NCBI GenBank assembly: GCA_011800155.1 | Contig: CM022368.1 | Location: 2,542,001-2,606,000, forward strand | DNA length: 64,000 nt | Source of the DNA: Flammulina velutipes | Lineage: Eukaryota > Basidiomycota > Agaricomycetes > Agaricales > Physalacriaceae | Direction: 5' to 3' | Part shown: one piece after another, positions 41,272 to 51,736 of the stretch | Layout: the number at the start of each line of letters is the position of its first letter | Numbering within the stretch: position 1 is the first letter of the stretch | Position numbers and translations under genes: made by a program | Notes under the pieces: model-generated | What the model was told of the DNA's origin: nothing | The model's database searches: none | The model's input: only the letters and a program-made list of their open reading frames with translations

Positions 41272-42051
41272 TTTCTGTGTTTGTTGAGCTATGTACTGTC
41301 GCCAATTGATACGCATTTTATAGTCATTCATAGAATGCTGTATGCAGTCATTCATGCGCTTGTTGCACCGAGTCGGAAAGTCCATGGACCGTAGCGGTTG
41401 AGAAACACTGTAGAAACATGGTGATAGAACAAGCCTTGGAGCTTGGCCGCCATTGCCCGAAATGACCACTATTTCCGACCGGTTAACTGTAACTTCTTAC
41501 CACCTATTTTTGGCATAAAGTGAGTATACTTAGCATGCCGGACATTCGACAAATCCAGGGATACACAACGATTGTGAGGATAACGCAACTTGGCAAGTTC
41601 AAAGCAAAATGTTTCCCACACTGGCACCCACGTGGAACTGTTCATAACCGACGACCCAGCCTCTATCCTATTATACGCGCCGGGAGATATTTAGCGTACC
41701 GCTGCACTTAGCGCCACACGATGTATGTTCAACACTATCGCCGGCAACAACTTCTTTCATATCCCCGGGGGTACGTGATTAAGCTGTTCTTCGCTGCATC
41801 GTAACTCGAAATACATAACACATCGTTCCTTTTATGCGAACGGAGAGAAGCAAACGTATGGGCGACGAGTCATTGCCTTAATAATGTAAGTCCTTTCACC
41901 CAAAAATAGAAACAGACCAGGAAACGTAGACCTCTGACACCCTCAAATGAATTATTTGCGCCACCTCTATCATATGGCACATAGAGTCCGTTCCGGAGAA
42001 CGTCAGAGCGTTACACTCTAAAAGGAGGACAACCTTTCTTCCATTCCTCCA
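41272..42051. other. 780-bp region without a supported gene
   Basis: Upstream of both the P450 (minus, start 41271) and the NTF2-like gene (plus, start 42052), so it should hold two promoters. TATAAAA at 41316-41322 (minus) fits the P450. Short frames such as 41520-41711 lack coding character. I see no tRNA, repeat array or mobile element. Confidence 0.5.
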
Positions 42052-42631
42052 ATGGCTCCCCTCGCATACGAAATCCCCGCGAACGCTTCACTCGCCCACA
42101 AAGGGTTGGTTCAATACATCCAACGCTGGAACGAGTTAGACCTGGATGGAGTTTCCGCCTTCATGGACACCGAAGACTTCAACTGGGTCATGCTCCCAGA
42201 GTCGCTAGGTTTCCCAACAATGAACAAAGCCCAATCCATCCCATATCTCAGAGACGTATTCATCCCGAGCGTCAAAAGCTTCACAGTAGGCATCACTATC
42301 AAACCGCGTCACTGTCCCAATTCTGATAACCTTCTAGTTTGATATTCTGGAGATTACGGAGATTGGCGATCTATCATGCATCGCACATGTACGTGCGCCA
42401 CTACGTAGGAAAGCATTTTGTTTGACCTTTTGATAGCTCAAAGGAGTCGCCGAGTCTAAGCTGGGTTCCACTCTCAGGAATGAGTACATTATCGTCATGG
42501 ATTTCAAACCTTCGGTTGAAGCAGGAGGAGCGCCAACGATAACTAGATACAAGGAGTTCATGGATAGCAAGGGCTTGTCAGACTTCATGGTGGCGGAGGC
42601 AAAGGCGAAAGAAGCGTTGGCGACCAGTTAA
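42052..42631 (+). CDS. NTF2-like (SnoaL-type) small protein
   Basis: Small cone-fold protein of the NTF2/SnoaL-like group, common in mushrooms. Three exons: MAPLAYEIPANASLAHKGLV to VKSFT (donor GTAGGC at about 42286), FDILEITEIGDLSCIAH, then LKGVAESKLGSTLRNEYIIV to the end KEALATS. The first part, with HKGLVQYIQRWNELDLDG and FMDTEDFNWVMLPESLG, fits the N-terminal helices and first strand of NTF2-like folds; EYIIVMDF and ITRYKEFMDSKGLSDFM complete the sheet. Length about 165 residues is usual. Ligand or activity is unknown. No signal peptide. Confidence 0.75.
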
Positions 42632-42891
42632 AGTACTCCAAATTAAAATAGCCCGAAGCCTTGCAAAATTCGAGGCCGTGTTGTATTCTTTGTGAATTCC
42701 GTCATAGTAAGAGACGAAGAGGCCCAGAGTGTGAAGGAGGGAGTTTTGCGCTGAGAAGGCGAGCATTCGAAAACTGTCAACTGACGACACGGTACATAAA
42801 GTATCCTGGACCTCCGTAGAGGCCGGTATTCATTACGAGTATCCTAGATATACAAACAGCAGGGAAAGTAAGACAAAAGATACACATAAAA

Positions 42892-44871
42892 TCACTCGCG
42901 TTCAGAAGCCCTGTCGAGTTGTTGCTTCTTTCGAGAGCCACCACTATAGGTAAATAAGTTAGACATTGACGAACAAGAAAACCAAAATTCACTTACGCCT
43001 CGGTATCCAACCCTCTCTTCTTTCCAGTTTTGGCTTCGTTCAAGAATTGGTTCACACCAAACACATCTCCGGTGTCCTTCTCGAACTGCACCGGGCCTTC
43101 TCGGATTTCTTGTTCACTCGCACCTTCGAATCCAACGCGGGCTTGACCAAGGTTGAAACGGTCATTATCCAACGCCTTGCCAATGCCTTCGTCCGTGCCA
43201 CCGCCAAAGGAATCTTCATTTCCTTCCGGGATGTTTCCACGGGCTTTGTAAATAGCAGCAGCGGCCGTCGACCCATGGAAGAGAGGTTTGTCATAAAGGT
43301 TGTAAGAATCTTCGTCGGCGAAACTTCCGTTGAGCGATTCCTGATTGAACAAACGAGAATCCAGCATGGAGTCTTTGGACAATGTAGGCTTGGCCAGACC
43401 GAGGGCTACTTTTTCTGAGATGTCGCGGTTCTGCTGGCGAGCGAGTTGCTTCGCCCGTTGTTCCTGTCCCATATTGTTCATCCTCATCTCTCGCTCTCTC
43501 TCGCGCCTCTTCTCTGCTCGCATTTCGTCACGGATCTTCTTTGCGTCCTCGTCTTCAGCACTATCATCAGAGTCCTCAGAGTCACTTCCACTATCGCTGC
43601 CATAGGCCGCCAGAGAAGACTTCATAGCTGCTTGAGTCTGTGCCGTTGGTTTGATGCCACCACGTTCTTCGCGCGCACGTTGAGCCAGTAATCGCAAGTT
43701 CTCCTCCTTGGAAGCCTTCTCCTTCTGCTGTAGCTTCTGCTGCATGAGCGATCGTTGTCGAACCTCCTCCCGAGCGTGACGGTCAGCAACGAAGAGAGCC
43801 TCTGAGAACTTGGCAAAATTGTCATTGATGTGCACCTACAACGCGGTGTAAGTATTGGCAACCTGACAAAATTCGAGGAGACATACATCTTGCAAGCCAC
43901 GACCATCAGCAGCCAAACGCTTGTCGAGGGGAATGGTGAAACCCTTGTTATTCTTCCAATTAGATATACAAGGAGGAATCATCCATTCTTTCTGCTCCGC
44001 CGCCGTAGCCTTTCGAGGAGGACTGCGAAGGACGGGTGGTGGTGGACTGGGAGGACCGCGAGGAATCTTCTTGTGTTTGAACCTCGGAGGCTCCATAGGA
44101 TCTTCCACAACTTCGCTCATTTTGATGATGCGCTGTTGCAGGCCGTTGCCATTCTGCTGACCAGGGGTATATCGTATGAAGGAGGATTTGCCTTGGCTGT
44201 CGGGAACGTGCTTCGGTTGTGCTGCTTTAATTTTGCCATTGACGAGCTTTTCAAGAGCAGCTCGTGTCTTGTCTGCCGTCGCCTGGACCTCTTCTTCGGA
44301 TGGGCGCTCCATTCGTCGGTCTTCATCGTCGAGGTCTTTACGGTGTGCGAGGGGAACGAGGTCCTTGAACTGCGATTGTATTATTTTGTCGGGCCGCTGG
44401 CCTTGGTGAGCAATGGCGTCGTAGCGGACGTTGCCGTCGCTGTCGACTTGTAATGCGAGGGTATTCCCAGAGGATGCCTGGAAGAAAATGAGCGATCTTT
44501 GGTTGGACAGACGAGATTGTTATAGACCTTCTTCCGGCCCATCTCTAGAGGGTACTGGGCTACATGGCATTCGGGATACGACCCACCATCGCCTATTAGT
44601 CGAGTCAGTGGGTATGTAGACAAAGGCTATGCAGCAGACGCACCATAATCTTCCGATTTTGTTGGTCGCCATGCTGCTCTTTGGCCATAGGGAGGGACGA
44701 CGGCGCGAGTGCTCAGAACCTGCAACTGAGGCTGGGAAGTCGATGGTTGGACGTAGCTGTCGTCGTCGTCGGACACGACCTGTTCGTACACTGGCGCAGG
44801 GAGTAAGCTATAGAAATATGAGCGCAGAAAGGCAAAAAGAGAAGATAACTTTACGAAGCGAGGGCGGCCAT
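42892..44871 (-). CDS. PRP45: splicing factor Prp45/SNW1 (SKIP)
   Basis: Core spliceosome component of the NineTeen-related complex, bridging Prp8, Prp46 and RNA. The first exon MAALAS (44871) is spliced to LLPAPVYEQVVSDD. The SNW/SKIP domain follows: PPYGQRAAWRPTKSEDYGDG, GSYPECHVAQYPLEMGRKK, VRYDAIAHQG, SSFIRYTP, RIIKMSEVVEDPMEPPRFKHK, and the family signature SNWKNNKGFTIPLDKRLAAD. A Glu/Arg/Lys-rich helix with REERGG and an acidic SDSGSDSEDSDD segment come next, then YNLYDKPLF and the end DTEAGGSRKKQQLDRASERE (last exon after an intron at about 42946-42998). Head-to-head with NOP56, 151 bp apart. Confidence 0.95.
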
Positions 44872-45022
44872 GGATGATGAAGACAAGTTGGTGCACAAAG
44901 CTGTGCACGCTGTATGGTCCTTTGTTTGTCCCTTGCACCTGATCTAGGGTTAGGTGCATCTTTTTCCTTACCTCCAGACTTTCAAAAAAACTCTCTGCTG
45001 GTCGCGGCGAACAACGTCGACG
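44872..45022. promoter_or_regulatory. bidirectional promoter region, PRP45 / NOP56
   Basis: Only 151 bp separate the start codons at 44871 (minus) and 45023 (plus). No clear TATA box is seen on either strand. A pyrimidine tract (tttttccttacctcc) lies at 44959-44973. Confidence 0.5.
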
Positions 45023-46771
45023 ATGGGAATCACTCATGCTCTCCTCGAAACGGCCTCTGGATATGCCCTCTTCAAGGTCGAGCTTTCTGAGCAGATCGCA
45101 GCTCAGACTGTAGCGGCCCAGAACTCAATAACCGACCTCGGCAAATTCCAAAAAATGGTGTCCTTGGTGTCCTTTGCGCCCTTTAAAAGTGCTGGACATG
45201 CTCTGGAGAACGCCAACGATGTCTCTGAAGGTGTGTTTATCTTTTTTACGATCCATTGCCGTGAGACTAATGATATCAGGCATTGTAAACGATTATCTGA
45301 AGGACCTCCTGGAACTATGCCTCTCCAAACCCTCCAAAGGAACATCCGTCACCCTCGCCGTCTCCGACCCTACCCTCGCTCACTCAATATCTGAGGAAGC
45401 TAAAATTCCCTGCGACGCATCTGCCAACGCCCTCGAAGTCATTCGCGGTCTCCGTATGCACGCCCCCAGGCTCCTCAAGGGCCTCCAGGAAGAGGATCTT
45501 CACAAGTCACAGCTCGGCCTTGGTCACTCCTACTCCCGCGCTAAGCTAAAGTTCAACGTCAACCGCCACGACAATATGATCATTCAATCTATCGCCCTCC
45601 TTGACCAGCTCGACAAGGATGTCAACCTCTTCTCCATGCGAATGCGAGAATGGTACGGCTATCATTTCCCCGAGCTCGTCAAGCTCGTGCCCGACAACTA
45701 CCAGTATGCTAAAGTCGCCCAGTTCATTGGCAACAAGGAACTATTGGACGAGGAGAAGCTCCCGGAGATCGAGGCAATGGTTGGAGATGACTCTGTCGTG
45801 GCGCAGAACATCTTGGACGCCGCACGCGGTTCTATGGGTGCCGCTCTCTCCGAGATTGATATGCTCAACATCTCCACATTCGCGACGCGAGTGGTATCGT
45901 TAAGCGAGTACCGCAAGTCGCTGATAACCTATCTTTCCGAGAAGATGAACATGGTAGCCCCAAGTCTAGCAGCGCTCCTCGGCGACAGAATTGGCGCTCG
46001 CCTTATCAGCCACGCCGGTAGCTTGACCAACCTCAGCAAATACCCTGCATCAACCGTCCAAATCCTCGGTGCGGAGAAGGCTCTCTTCCGTGCTCTAAAG
46101 ACCAAAGGCAACACGCCCAAGGTTAGTTTTTGATCCAGAATGACCACTTTTCATGCTAACGTTGTTTATAGTACGGTCTCATCTATCACTCTACCTTCAT
46201 TGGCAGGGCGGGTCCTAAACACAAAGGCCGCATATCACGTTTCCTCGCCAACAAATGCTCTATCGCGTCTCGAATTGATTGCTACTCTGACAATCCTACC
46301 GCCAAGTTCGGCATAGCTCTACGGGATCAAGTCGAAGAGCGTCTCAACTTCTTCGAGACCGGCGCGCCTCCCTCGAAGAACGCCGATGCGATTCGCAAGG
46401 TCTTGGACCAACTTGCACTCGAAGAGAATGAGGACGGTGATAGTGACGTCGAGATGAAGGAGCTGACGACACTGGAGGTTTCACCGAAGAAGAAGGCGAA
46501 GAAGGACAAGAAGAGGAAGAGTGAAGCTATGGACGTCGACGAGGATGATGAAGAGCCGGCACCGAAAAAGGCGAAGCTTTCGAAGGAGGAGAAGAAAGCC
46601 ATCAAGAAGGCTGAGAAGGCTAAAGCAAAGGCTGCAGCTGCTGAGTCGGTAAGTCATTCTATCCTTTGTTTGTTTCTTCGCAGCTGACTGTGATATTAGG
46701 GTGATGCGCCCAAGAAGGAGAAGAAAGAAAAGAAGGAGAAAAAGGAGAAGAAGAAAGAAAAGAGTTCATAG
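45023..46771 (+). CDS. NOP56: box C/D snoRNP core protein Nop56
   Basis: Core protein of C/D snoRNPs that guide rRNA 2'-O-methylation. It starts [20 protein letters not shown], with the Nop5/56 N-terminal domain ([20 protein letters not shown]). The coiled coil and NOP domain follow: [96 protein letters not shown] and [20 protein letters not shown]. The tail is Lys/Glu-rich ([13 protein letters not shown] and [19 protein letters not shown]). NOP56 is told from NOP58 by the [18 protein letters not shown] segment. Introns lie at about 45230-45279, 46121-46171 and 46650-46699. Confidence 0.97.
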
Positions 46772-46943
46772 GCATCGATCTCTTTATTTTTCCTCCTTGC
46801 TATCTTGTCTCGTTCTTTCGTCTATATATATAATAAGTATATTATTCTCTTGTACATTCTTGTGCGTCTTGGGGTGAGGATGCCTTCTCTTAGGTCAACT
46901 GCCACATCGTAGATTTTTTCCTATTTATGAAGGGGCTTGACGT
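46772..46943. terminator. NOP56 3' flank
   Basis: The sequence after the NOP56 stop is T-rich and AT-rich (for example tatatatataataagtatat at about 46822-46841) and probably holds the poly(A) signals. There is no gene in it. Confidence 0.4.
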
Positions 46944-47153
46944 CTAATGGGCCCTGTTGATACGGTTCAGCTTTGTGTTCGTACGGCTCAGCTTTGTGCT
47001 CGTACGGTTCAGCTTTGCGTTCATATGGTTCAGCGTTGTGGTCATACGGCGTTGCTTGGCCTCGAATCGGTTCAGCCGTCTGTTGATTTGGAGCAGGCTG
47101 GCCTCAATTTTCATCAGGCTGGCACCAACATCCATAGGGGCTATGTTCGCCAT
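46944..47153 (-). CDS. small heptad-repeat (coiled-coil) ORF
   Basis: Open frame of 69 residues starting MANIAPMDVGASLMKIEASL. The second half is a run of 7-residue units on the pattern K-L-x-R-x-x-T (AKLNRTSTKLSRTNTKLNRI), encoded by imperfect 21-bp tandem repeats. A trimeric or dimeric coiled coil is predicted. I do not recognise the family; small coiled-coil ORFs of this type occur in mushroom genomes. It may be a complete small protein, the last exon of a longer gene, or a chance frame over a repeat. No intron signal decided between these. Confidence 0.35.
   Translation of the reverse strand: MANIAPMDVGASLMKIEASLLQINRRLNRFEAKQRRMTTTLNHMNAKLNRTSTKLSRTNTKLNRINRAH
46950..47090. repeat. imperfect 21-bp tandem repeat
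   Basis: Units with the consensus cggttcagctttgtgttcgta repeat about six times with the period kept at exactly 21 bp (for example cggctcagctttgtgctcgt and cggttcagctttgcgttcat). The period is a multiple of three, so reading frames on both strands stay open through it. Confidence 0.8.
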
Positions 47154-47447
47154 GATGGTTGTGGCGAGTAAATTCTCATATCACATGATGTGATACCGGT
47201 TGTGGCGTCGTCTATGCAGCGATTAGAAAGGGTCTGTGTTTTGAGTCATACCTCACCGCCATGCAAGTGTGGCTTTACAATTGCTCTGAATTCTTCCAGT
47301 ATTCTTCAGCGATAGCATAATTCACATACGATCAAACCGTCAGCGTTCAAGAAATGACAGGCGCAGACTTGAGAATACGCCGAGAACGTGGGTTGGGTTC
47401 TCGTCTATGATTTCAGCTAAGATACTCGTCGTTAATATTGCATGTCT
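47154..47447. other. intergenic region
   Basis: Flank between the heptad-repeat ORF and the CYP63-like gene, whose stop is at 47448-47450. I see nothing else in it. Confidence 0.5.
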
Positions 47448-49892
47448 TCAACGCTCAGCTTCGACTCCTTTCACCCACATCCCTCCCTATAATACGTCAA
47501 TAAGTTGTCGCTCCGAATGATGCGCTCAAAAAGACTTCTTACCCCGCTATACATCGTCAAAGTATACTTTGGACAAATCTTCTCTATCCCTTTGCGCCCA
47601 GGGCACGACTTCCACTCAAGTGGCGGCCTAAACTCGGGCGGGAACGCAGCTTCATCCAACTCGAACGACGAAAAACTCTGCAAGAGGCGCACGAGCATGA
47701 ACGATACCTCGTTGTATGCGAACTGCTGCCCTAGGCAGATTCGGGGGCCCGCGTTGAAGGGGAGGAAGATGAACGGGTTGGGAAGAAGGTATTTCTTGAG
47801 GCGGTCATCGAGGAATCGGTCGGGGTCAAATTCCTCAGCTGTGAGATCTAGAGGTAAGCGTGGTCGGAGGTGGCAATGTATTTTTGGGACAGACCGTCAG
47901 GTCCCCAGAGATCCTTTCGCCGATGCATGAGAAGCACAGAGTAGCCAACACTGTAACAATGGTTAAGGGATTGAGCTCGCTGCTAGTGCTATAGGGTATC
48001 TGACCTAGTATCCGCCGGAATGTAATAAGGCTTTTCTAACGGGTTTTCTGAGGCTAGAGTCGTCGGGTTGATTGACCGCCTGGAAGTCTGGTTTGCTTAT
48101 ACTGAATTGATTTTGAGTGATGTCCTCTTACCTGACGTTTAAAGGTCTGGTCATCGTAGTATCAGTGCTATCGAGCGTTCAAAAGGCGTGAACAACGTAC
48201 ACGACAGGGTATAGCCTGAGAGTCTCTGTAGAATGGTGTCAGGAATTGCTTTGAGAACCAAGGGAAGCCAAAAATTACCATTGATGACAGCACGTAAGAA
48301 CTTCATGTTTTTGATGTCCTCAAATGTCGGAGCACGTTCAAGGCCAACAGTCGAAATGATCTCTTCCCGGAGCCTTTGCATGACTGTGGGATATATGGCA
48401 AGAAAGTAGACGCAAAAGGTCAACGTAGCCGCTGTGGTATCGCGGCCAGCTAGAAAAATGCATCAGTAAAATTCTCGAAGGCCAGTTGACGAGTCAAGTT
48501 ACCGAGGAGAATGTTGATACTTGCGGGAAAACAGTCAATGAATAGGGTGAATAGCCGCGAGTTGGTGAAGTACTCACGTCTCATCCCTAATGATTTTCGC
48601 ATCTGGAAGACGTGAGCCACGCCCGAAGGTGAAAAGCAAACTGGAACGTACCCGATGTCTCTTTCAGCAGATGATCAAGCACTGTATCATGCTCGCCGAT
48701 ATCTTTGCCAGTCTTTTCCACGACACCGGTCAAAGCCCGTTTCTTCTCCAGCGCCGTGTCGATGATCGGGTCGATGAACTCTCTAACGACCTTCATAGGT
48801 TCCTCGGTCGCGTCCTTCTTGAATTCGTACAGCGGCCAGATCCATCCCATATGCTGACGGTCCATCAAAGCATCCATAACACGCATGAAGGCGAGAGCGA
48901 AGCGGTTGTTCGTCGGAGCCTGCGCATTCTTCGTTGTGGCGTAATAAGGGTAGGGAAGGTCACTCTTCAGACTCTCGACACAGGTCCCGAGCAGGAACTC
49001 GGTGGCTGCATCCATAGTAAAGCGCGACACGACTTCCTGGAAGTCGACAGCGAAGCCTTCTTGGAAGCGGTTCTTCATTTGGTTGATAGCGACTTCGGCG
49101 TGACGGTCGAACATCTCAAAATGGGTTATCCTGTCTTTGGAGAAGAAGGGTCGGGTCATAGAGCGGTGGAACCTATATACGAGTTAGTCCACAAGTCCGA
49201 TAATCATTGGAGGGTTGCCGTACTTCCACATCTCGCCTGAAGAAACGTAAGAACTTTCTCACGGCGGGAAGAAATGGGCGAAATATAGTTACCATCGGCA
49301 TTGAACACGCCAGTACCCAGCACGGAGTTCATGGTATCTTGAAACCGTGGCCCTAGAGAGATGCCTCAATATCGACATACGATGAAACCTGTGTAAGTAT
49401 CTTACCTTTCTGGAAGTTTGCAAAGTCAGTAGCAAGAACAGCCTGGATATGTCGAGGGCAGGCAGTAATGTAGGTGTTATCCCATAAGATGCGCATGTCG
49501 AAAACGGGTCCCACATCCAAGAGTCGATCCCAGAAATAGTCACCTGTGTCGGTTTTGAGACGCCTAAGTTGGTAAAGAACGACGAACGACGTACCGGGAT
49601 ATCCGTTCGCCCATATTTTGGTCATTTGTTGCAGGATATCGATGTGTCCGAAACGTTTCCCGGTGACTCGCGGGATAAGCTGAGCCCCCGCTGCCTCTGC
49701 CTCTCGTCTTACTTTGAATTCGGAGTACATTGTGAGCATCGTTAGAGCCACAGGCACGCTAACAACTCCCAAGACCAAACATGCCCAGAGAGGTAGTCCA
49801 AGAACGTAGACAAGAACCACGAGAGCCACGAGGGGCGGTAGCCCAAGCGTTAAGTTGTTCAGAATAAACCTGACGCCAGGAGTGATAGTCAT
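47448..49892 (-). CDS. cytochrome P450, CYP63-like
   Basis: Membrane P450 of the kind expanded in white-rot and other mushrooms. The start at 49892 ([20 protein letters not shown]) is followed by two hydrophobic segments ([34 protein letters not shown]). P450 marks are [17 protein letters not shown] (C-helix), the I-helix [14 protein letters not shown], ExxR in [18 protein letters not shown] and the haem loop [18 protein letters not shown]. The last intron (about 47475-47530) joins TMYSG to [12 protein letters not shown], which restores the CYP63-like end; reading through would give an odd tail. About a dozen introns. CYP63 members oxidise alkanes, alkylphenols and similar compounds; the substrate here is unknown. 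Confidence 0.9.
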
Positions 49893-50146
49893 GGTTGGCA
49901 AGAGAGGGGAAAGAAGACGATCTGCCTTTATATGACAACTGTAGTCATCAACATTTACAGTCCAAGGGGCGAATGTAAGAGATCCACGAAAGATTCGTGC
50001 TGCGCCTTATTCTGGGCTTGATAGTCGGCGATACATCAACGCGTAAACGGTTAGGTAGCCGTTCTGCCAATTAACTGCCGGCATTTACATACCTAGCGAA
50101 CAAATACACAAGTTGGAAATAACCACAGAAATAATCGTAAAAGAAA

Positions 50147-50794
50147 TCAACCCATCTTCACCACATCGACAGTCGCCTCTGGTCCTAGTATTTGGAGCGC
50201 TTTTCTCTGGCTCTTCTTGCGTTTCAAAGAATTCGGACTTCCTTCCATTTCAACGTCAACGTCATCCTCATCATCATCCTCAATATTCTCATCGCGCGTT
50301 CTCAAAGCAGCTCGTACAGCACCTCTAGGTGGCGTACAAAAGGGATCCTCGTCGTTAACGTCATGCTCCAAGGCAGGCAACGGCGCCGACGAAATGCTGA
50401 TGTGATCATCATTATCGTCGCCGTCTGCCGTCAAGTGTTCGTCCCCTGGGTCGAATTGCACTCGAACAGGAGTAGTCGACTGCACAGAGTAGAAACGGAT
50501 GGACAGAGATCCAACACTGGCTCCTCGGCGAGGGTGGCGGAGCGGAGAACGTCGAGGAGAGCGACGGGGAGAGTTCAACGGAGACGCGTTCCTCGAGACT
50601 CGACGAACGCCCGGTCCGTCTGGACGTAGTACAAACAGGCTCTTTTTGTTCAAGTTGGCTCTCTTCGCCTTCGGTTTGTTGAGGGACTGTAAGGACAATT
50701 TTGAAGACATGGATCTCAAGGCGACGCGGAGCGTGCTAGACAGTCCTTTTTGCTGTGGCCGAGAGGAGCCCATAAGAGGGGAGGTTTCGTCCAT
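50147..50794 (-). CDS. unrecognised basic/acidic low-complexity protein
   Basis: Single-exon frame of 215 residues starting MDETSPLMGSSRPQQKGLSS. I do not recognise a family. The N-terminal half is basic, with KPKAKRANLNKKSLF and an Arg-Ser-Pro-Arg tract (SPRRSPRRSPLRHPRRG); the middle and C-terminal parts are acidic (EDDDEDDVDVEMEGSP), followed by a basic patch LKRKKSQRK, which could be a nuclear localisation signal. Mostly disordered. Several SP/TP sites suggest kinase control. Coding status rests on length, an uninterrupted frame and biased composition, so it is moderate. Confidence 0.55.
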   Translation of the reverse strand: MDETSPLMGSSRPQQKGLSSTLRVALRSMSSKLSLQSLNKPKAKRANLNKKSLFVLRPDGPGVRRVSRNASPLNSPRRSPRRSPLRHPRRGASVGSLSIRFYSVQSTTPVRVQFDPGDEHLTADGDDNDDHISISSAPLPALEHDVNDEDPFCTPPRGAVRAALRTRDENIEDDDEDDVDVEMEGSPNSLKRKKSQRKALQILGPEATVDVVKMG

Positions 50795-51002
50795 AGGATC
50801 GAAGAGACCTAAGGTGTGTTAATGAAAGAATTCGAAGGAAAGTTAAAGGCGCACTTGACAGACGGACGGTTGCAGGTGATGGAGCTTATCAATGACACGA
50901 GTTGTGCTTTATACCTCGCAGGAGTTGAAAGTCTCTTTGACCACAAAGGACGTGACAGACAAAGTAATTCATTAAATGATGTTGATTACAGACGGCCATG
51001 AG

Positions 51003-51588
51003 CTATTGTGCAATCAGAAGGGTGAAGCGGGAAAGAGAGATTTGGACGTACTTCATAAGACCCATAAGTACTTGCAGGGAGGCCGCCAGGAAAGGCATCC
51101 ATCTGAGGAGTGGATAAGGATGAGGGAGTGCGCGACAGAATAGGACCTTACGTCGACATCGAGTAGCCACCAGAGCGAAACATGCCAAGTAGAATAAGAG
51201 ATGTTATTGTCGAGCCAATCAACGCGCCCAGCAGAGACATGGCGAGAAAGATAAAGACCACGAGCAGTGCAAAGGTGAGCCTGGACCTCCTTTCGTTAGT
51301 CTTCCTTGGCCGCTGCGAATGCCCTAGGAGCTGCATCTCCCACGCCTCTCCATAATCTCGCTGCTTCTTTCCTGGCGCTACAACGTTGCAGAACGCAAGT
51401 GTGGCGCAGAGAAAGTATATTGGGACGCAGAGCACGATTGTCCAGTAAAGCGTGAACCTGAATACATCTGAGTAGTGATGCAGATATACGCCACCTGGCT
51501 GCTCTGGATCTCTGTTCTCGAGAGGATATAACTCGAGGCCAGGATTGTACAGCGACGGCCAGCCAGGCGAGTCGTCGACGCGCGACAT
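51003..51588 (-). CDS. TMEM170-like membrane protein
   Basis: Small multi-pass membrane protein of the Tmemb_170 family; human TMEM170A shapes ER sheets and the nuclear envelope. It starts MSRVDDSPGWPSLYNPGLEL at 51588. Three hydrophobic segments are seen: FTLYWTIVLCVPIYFLCATL, FALLVVFIFLAMSLLGALIG running into SLILLGMF, and WMPFLAASLQVLMGLM. The block AMSLLGALIGSTITSLILLG then FRSGGYSMSTWMPFL matches the family, whose third segment follows a Ser-Thr-Trp-(I/M)-Pro motif. One 48-nt intron lies between ST and WMPF. The start codon faces NOP58 148 bp away. Confidence 0.75.
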
Positions 51589-51736
51589 GGTGGACGAAAG
51601 CAAGCCGAAATGCCGGCATAACTGTTCCCACGGTATACCCTGGGAATCGCAAAAAAGTTTGCCTGTTCGCCGTTGCACGCGTCGATAACCACTGCTCCTT
51701 TCTTGGTCAACGACACTGACGACGACGACGACGACC
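51589..51736. promoter_or_regulatory. bidirectional promoter region, TMEM170-like / NOP58
   Basis: These 148 bp separate opposing start codons. A GAC trinucleotide run (gacgacgacgacgacgac at about 51718-51735) sits directly before the NOP58 start. No TATA box is seen. Confidence 0.5.

Noticed and set aside
41272..42051. tRNA or other RNA gene in the largest gap
   Set aside because: I looked for A/B-box-like promoter elements and a T-loop GGTTCGA-type sequence and saw none; short frames there lack coding character.
45230..46171. Possible snoRNAs inside NOP56 or NOP58 introns
   Set aside because: Animal homologues host box C/D snoRNAs, but the introns here are only about 50 nt, too short for a C/D snoRNA plus splice signals, and no C/D box pair is seen.
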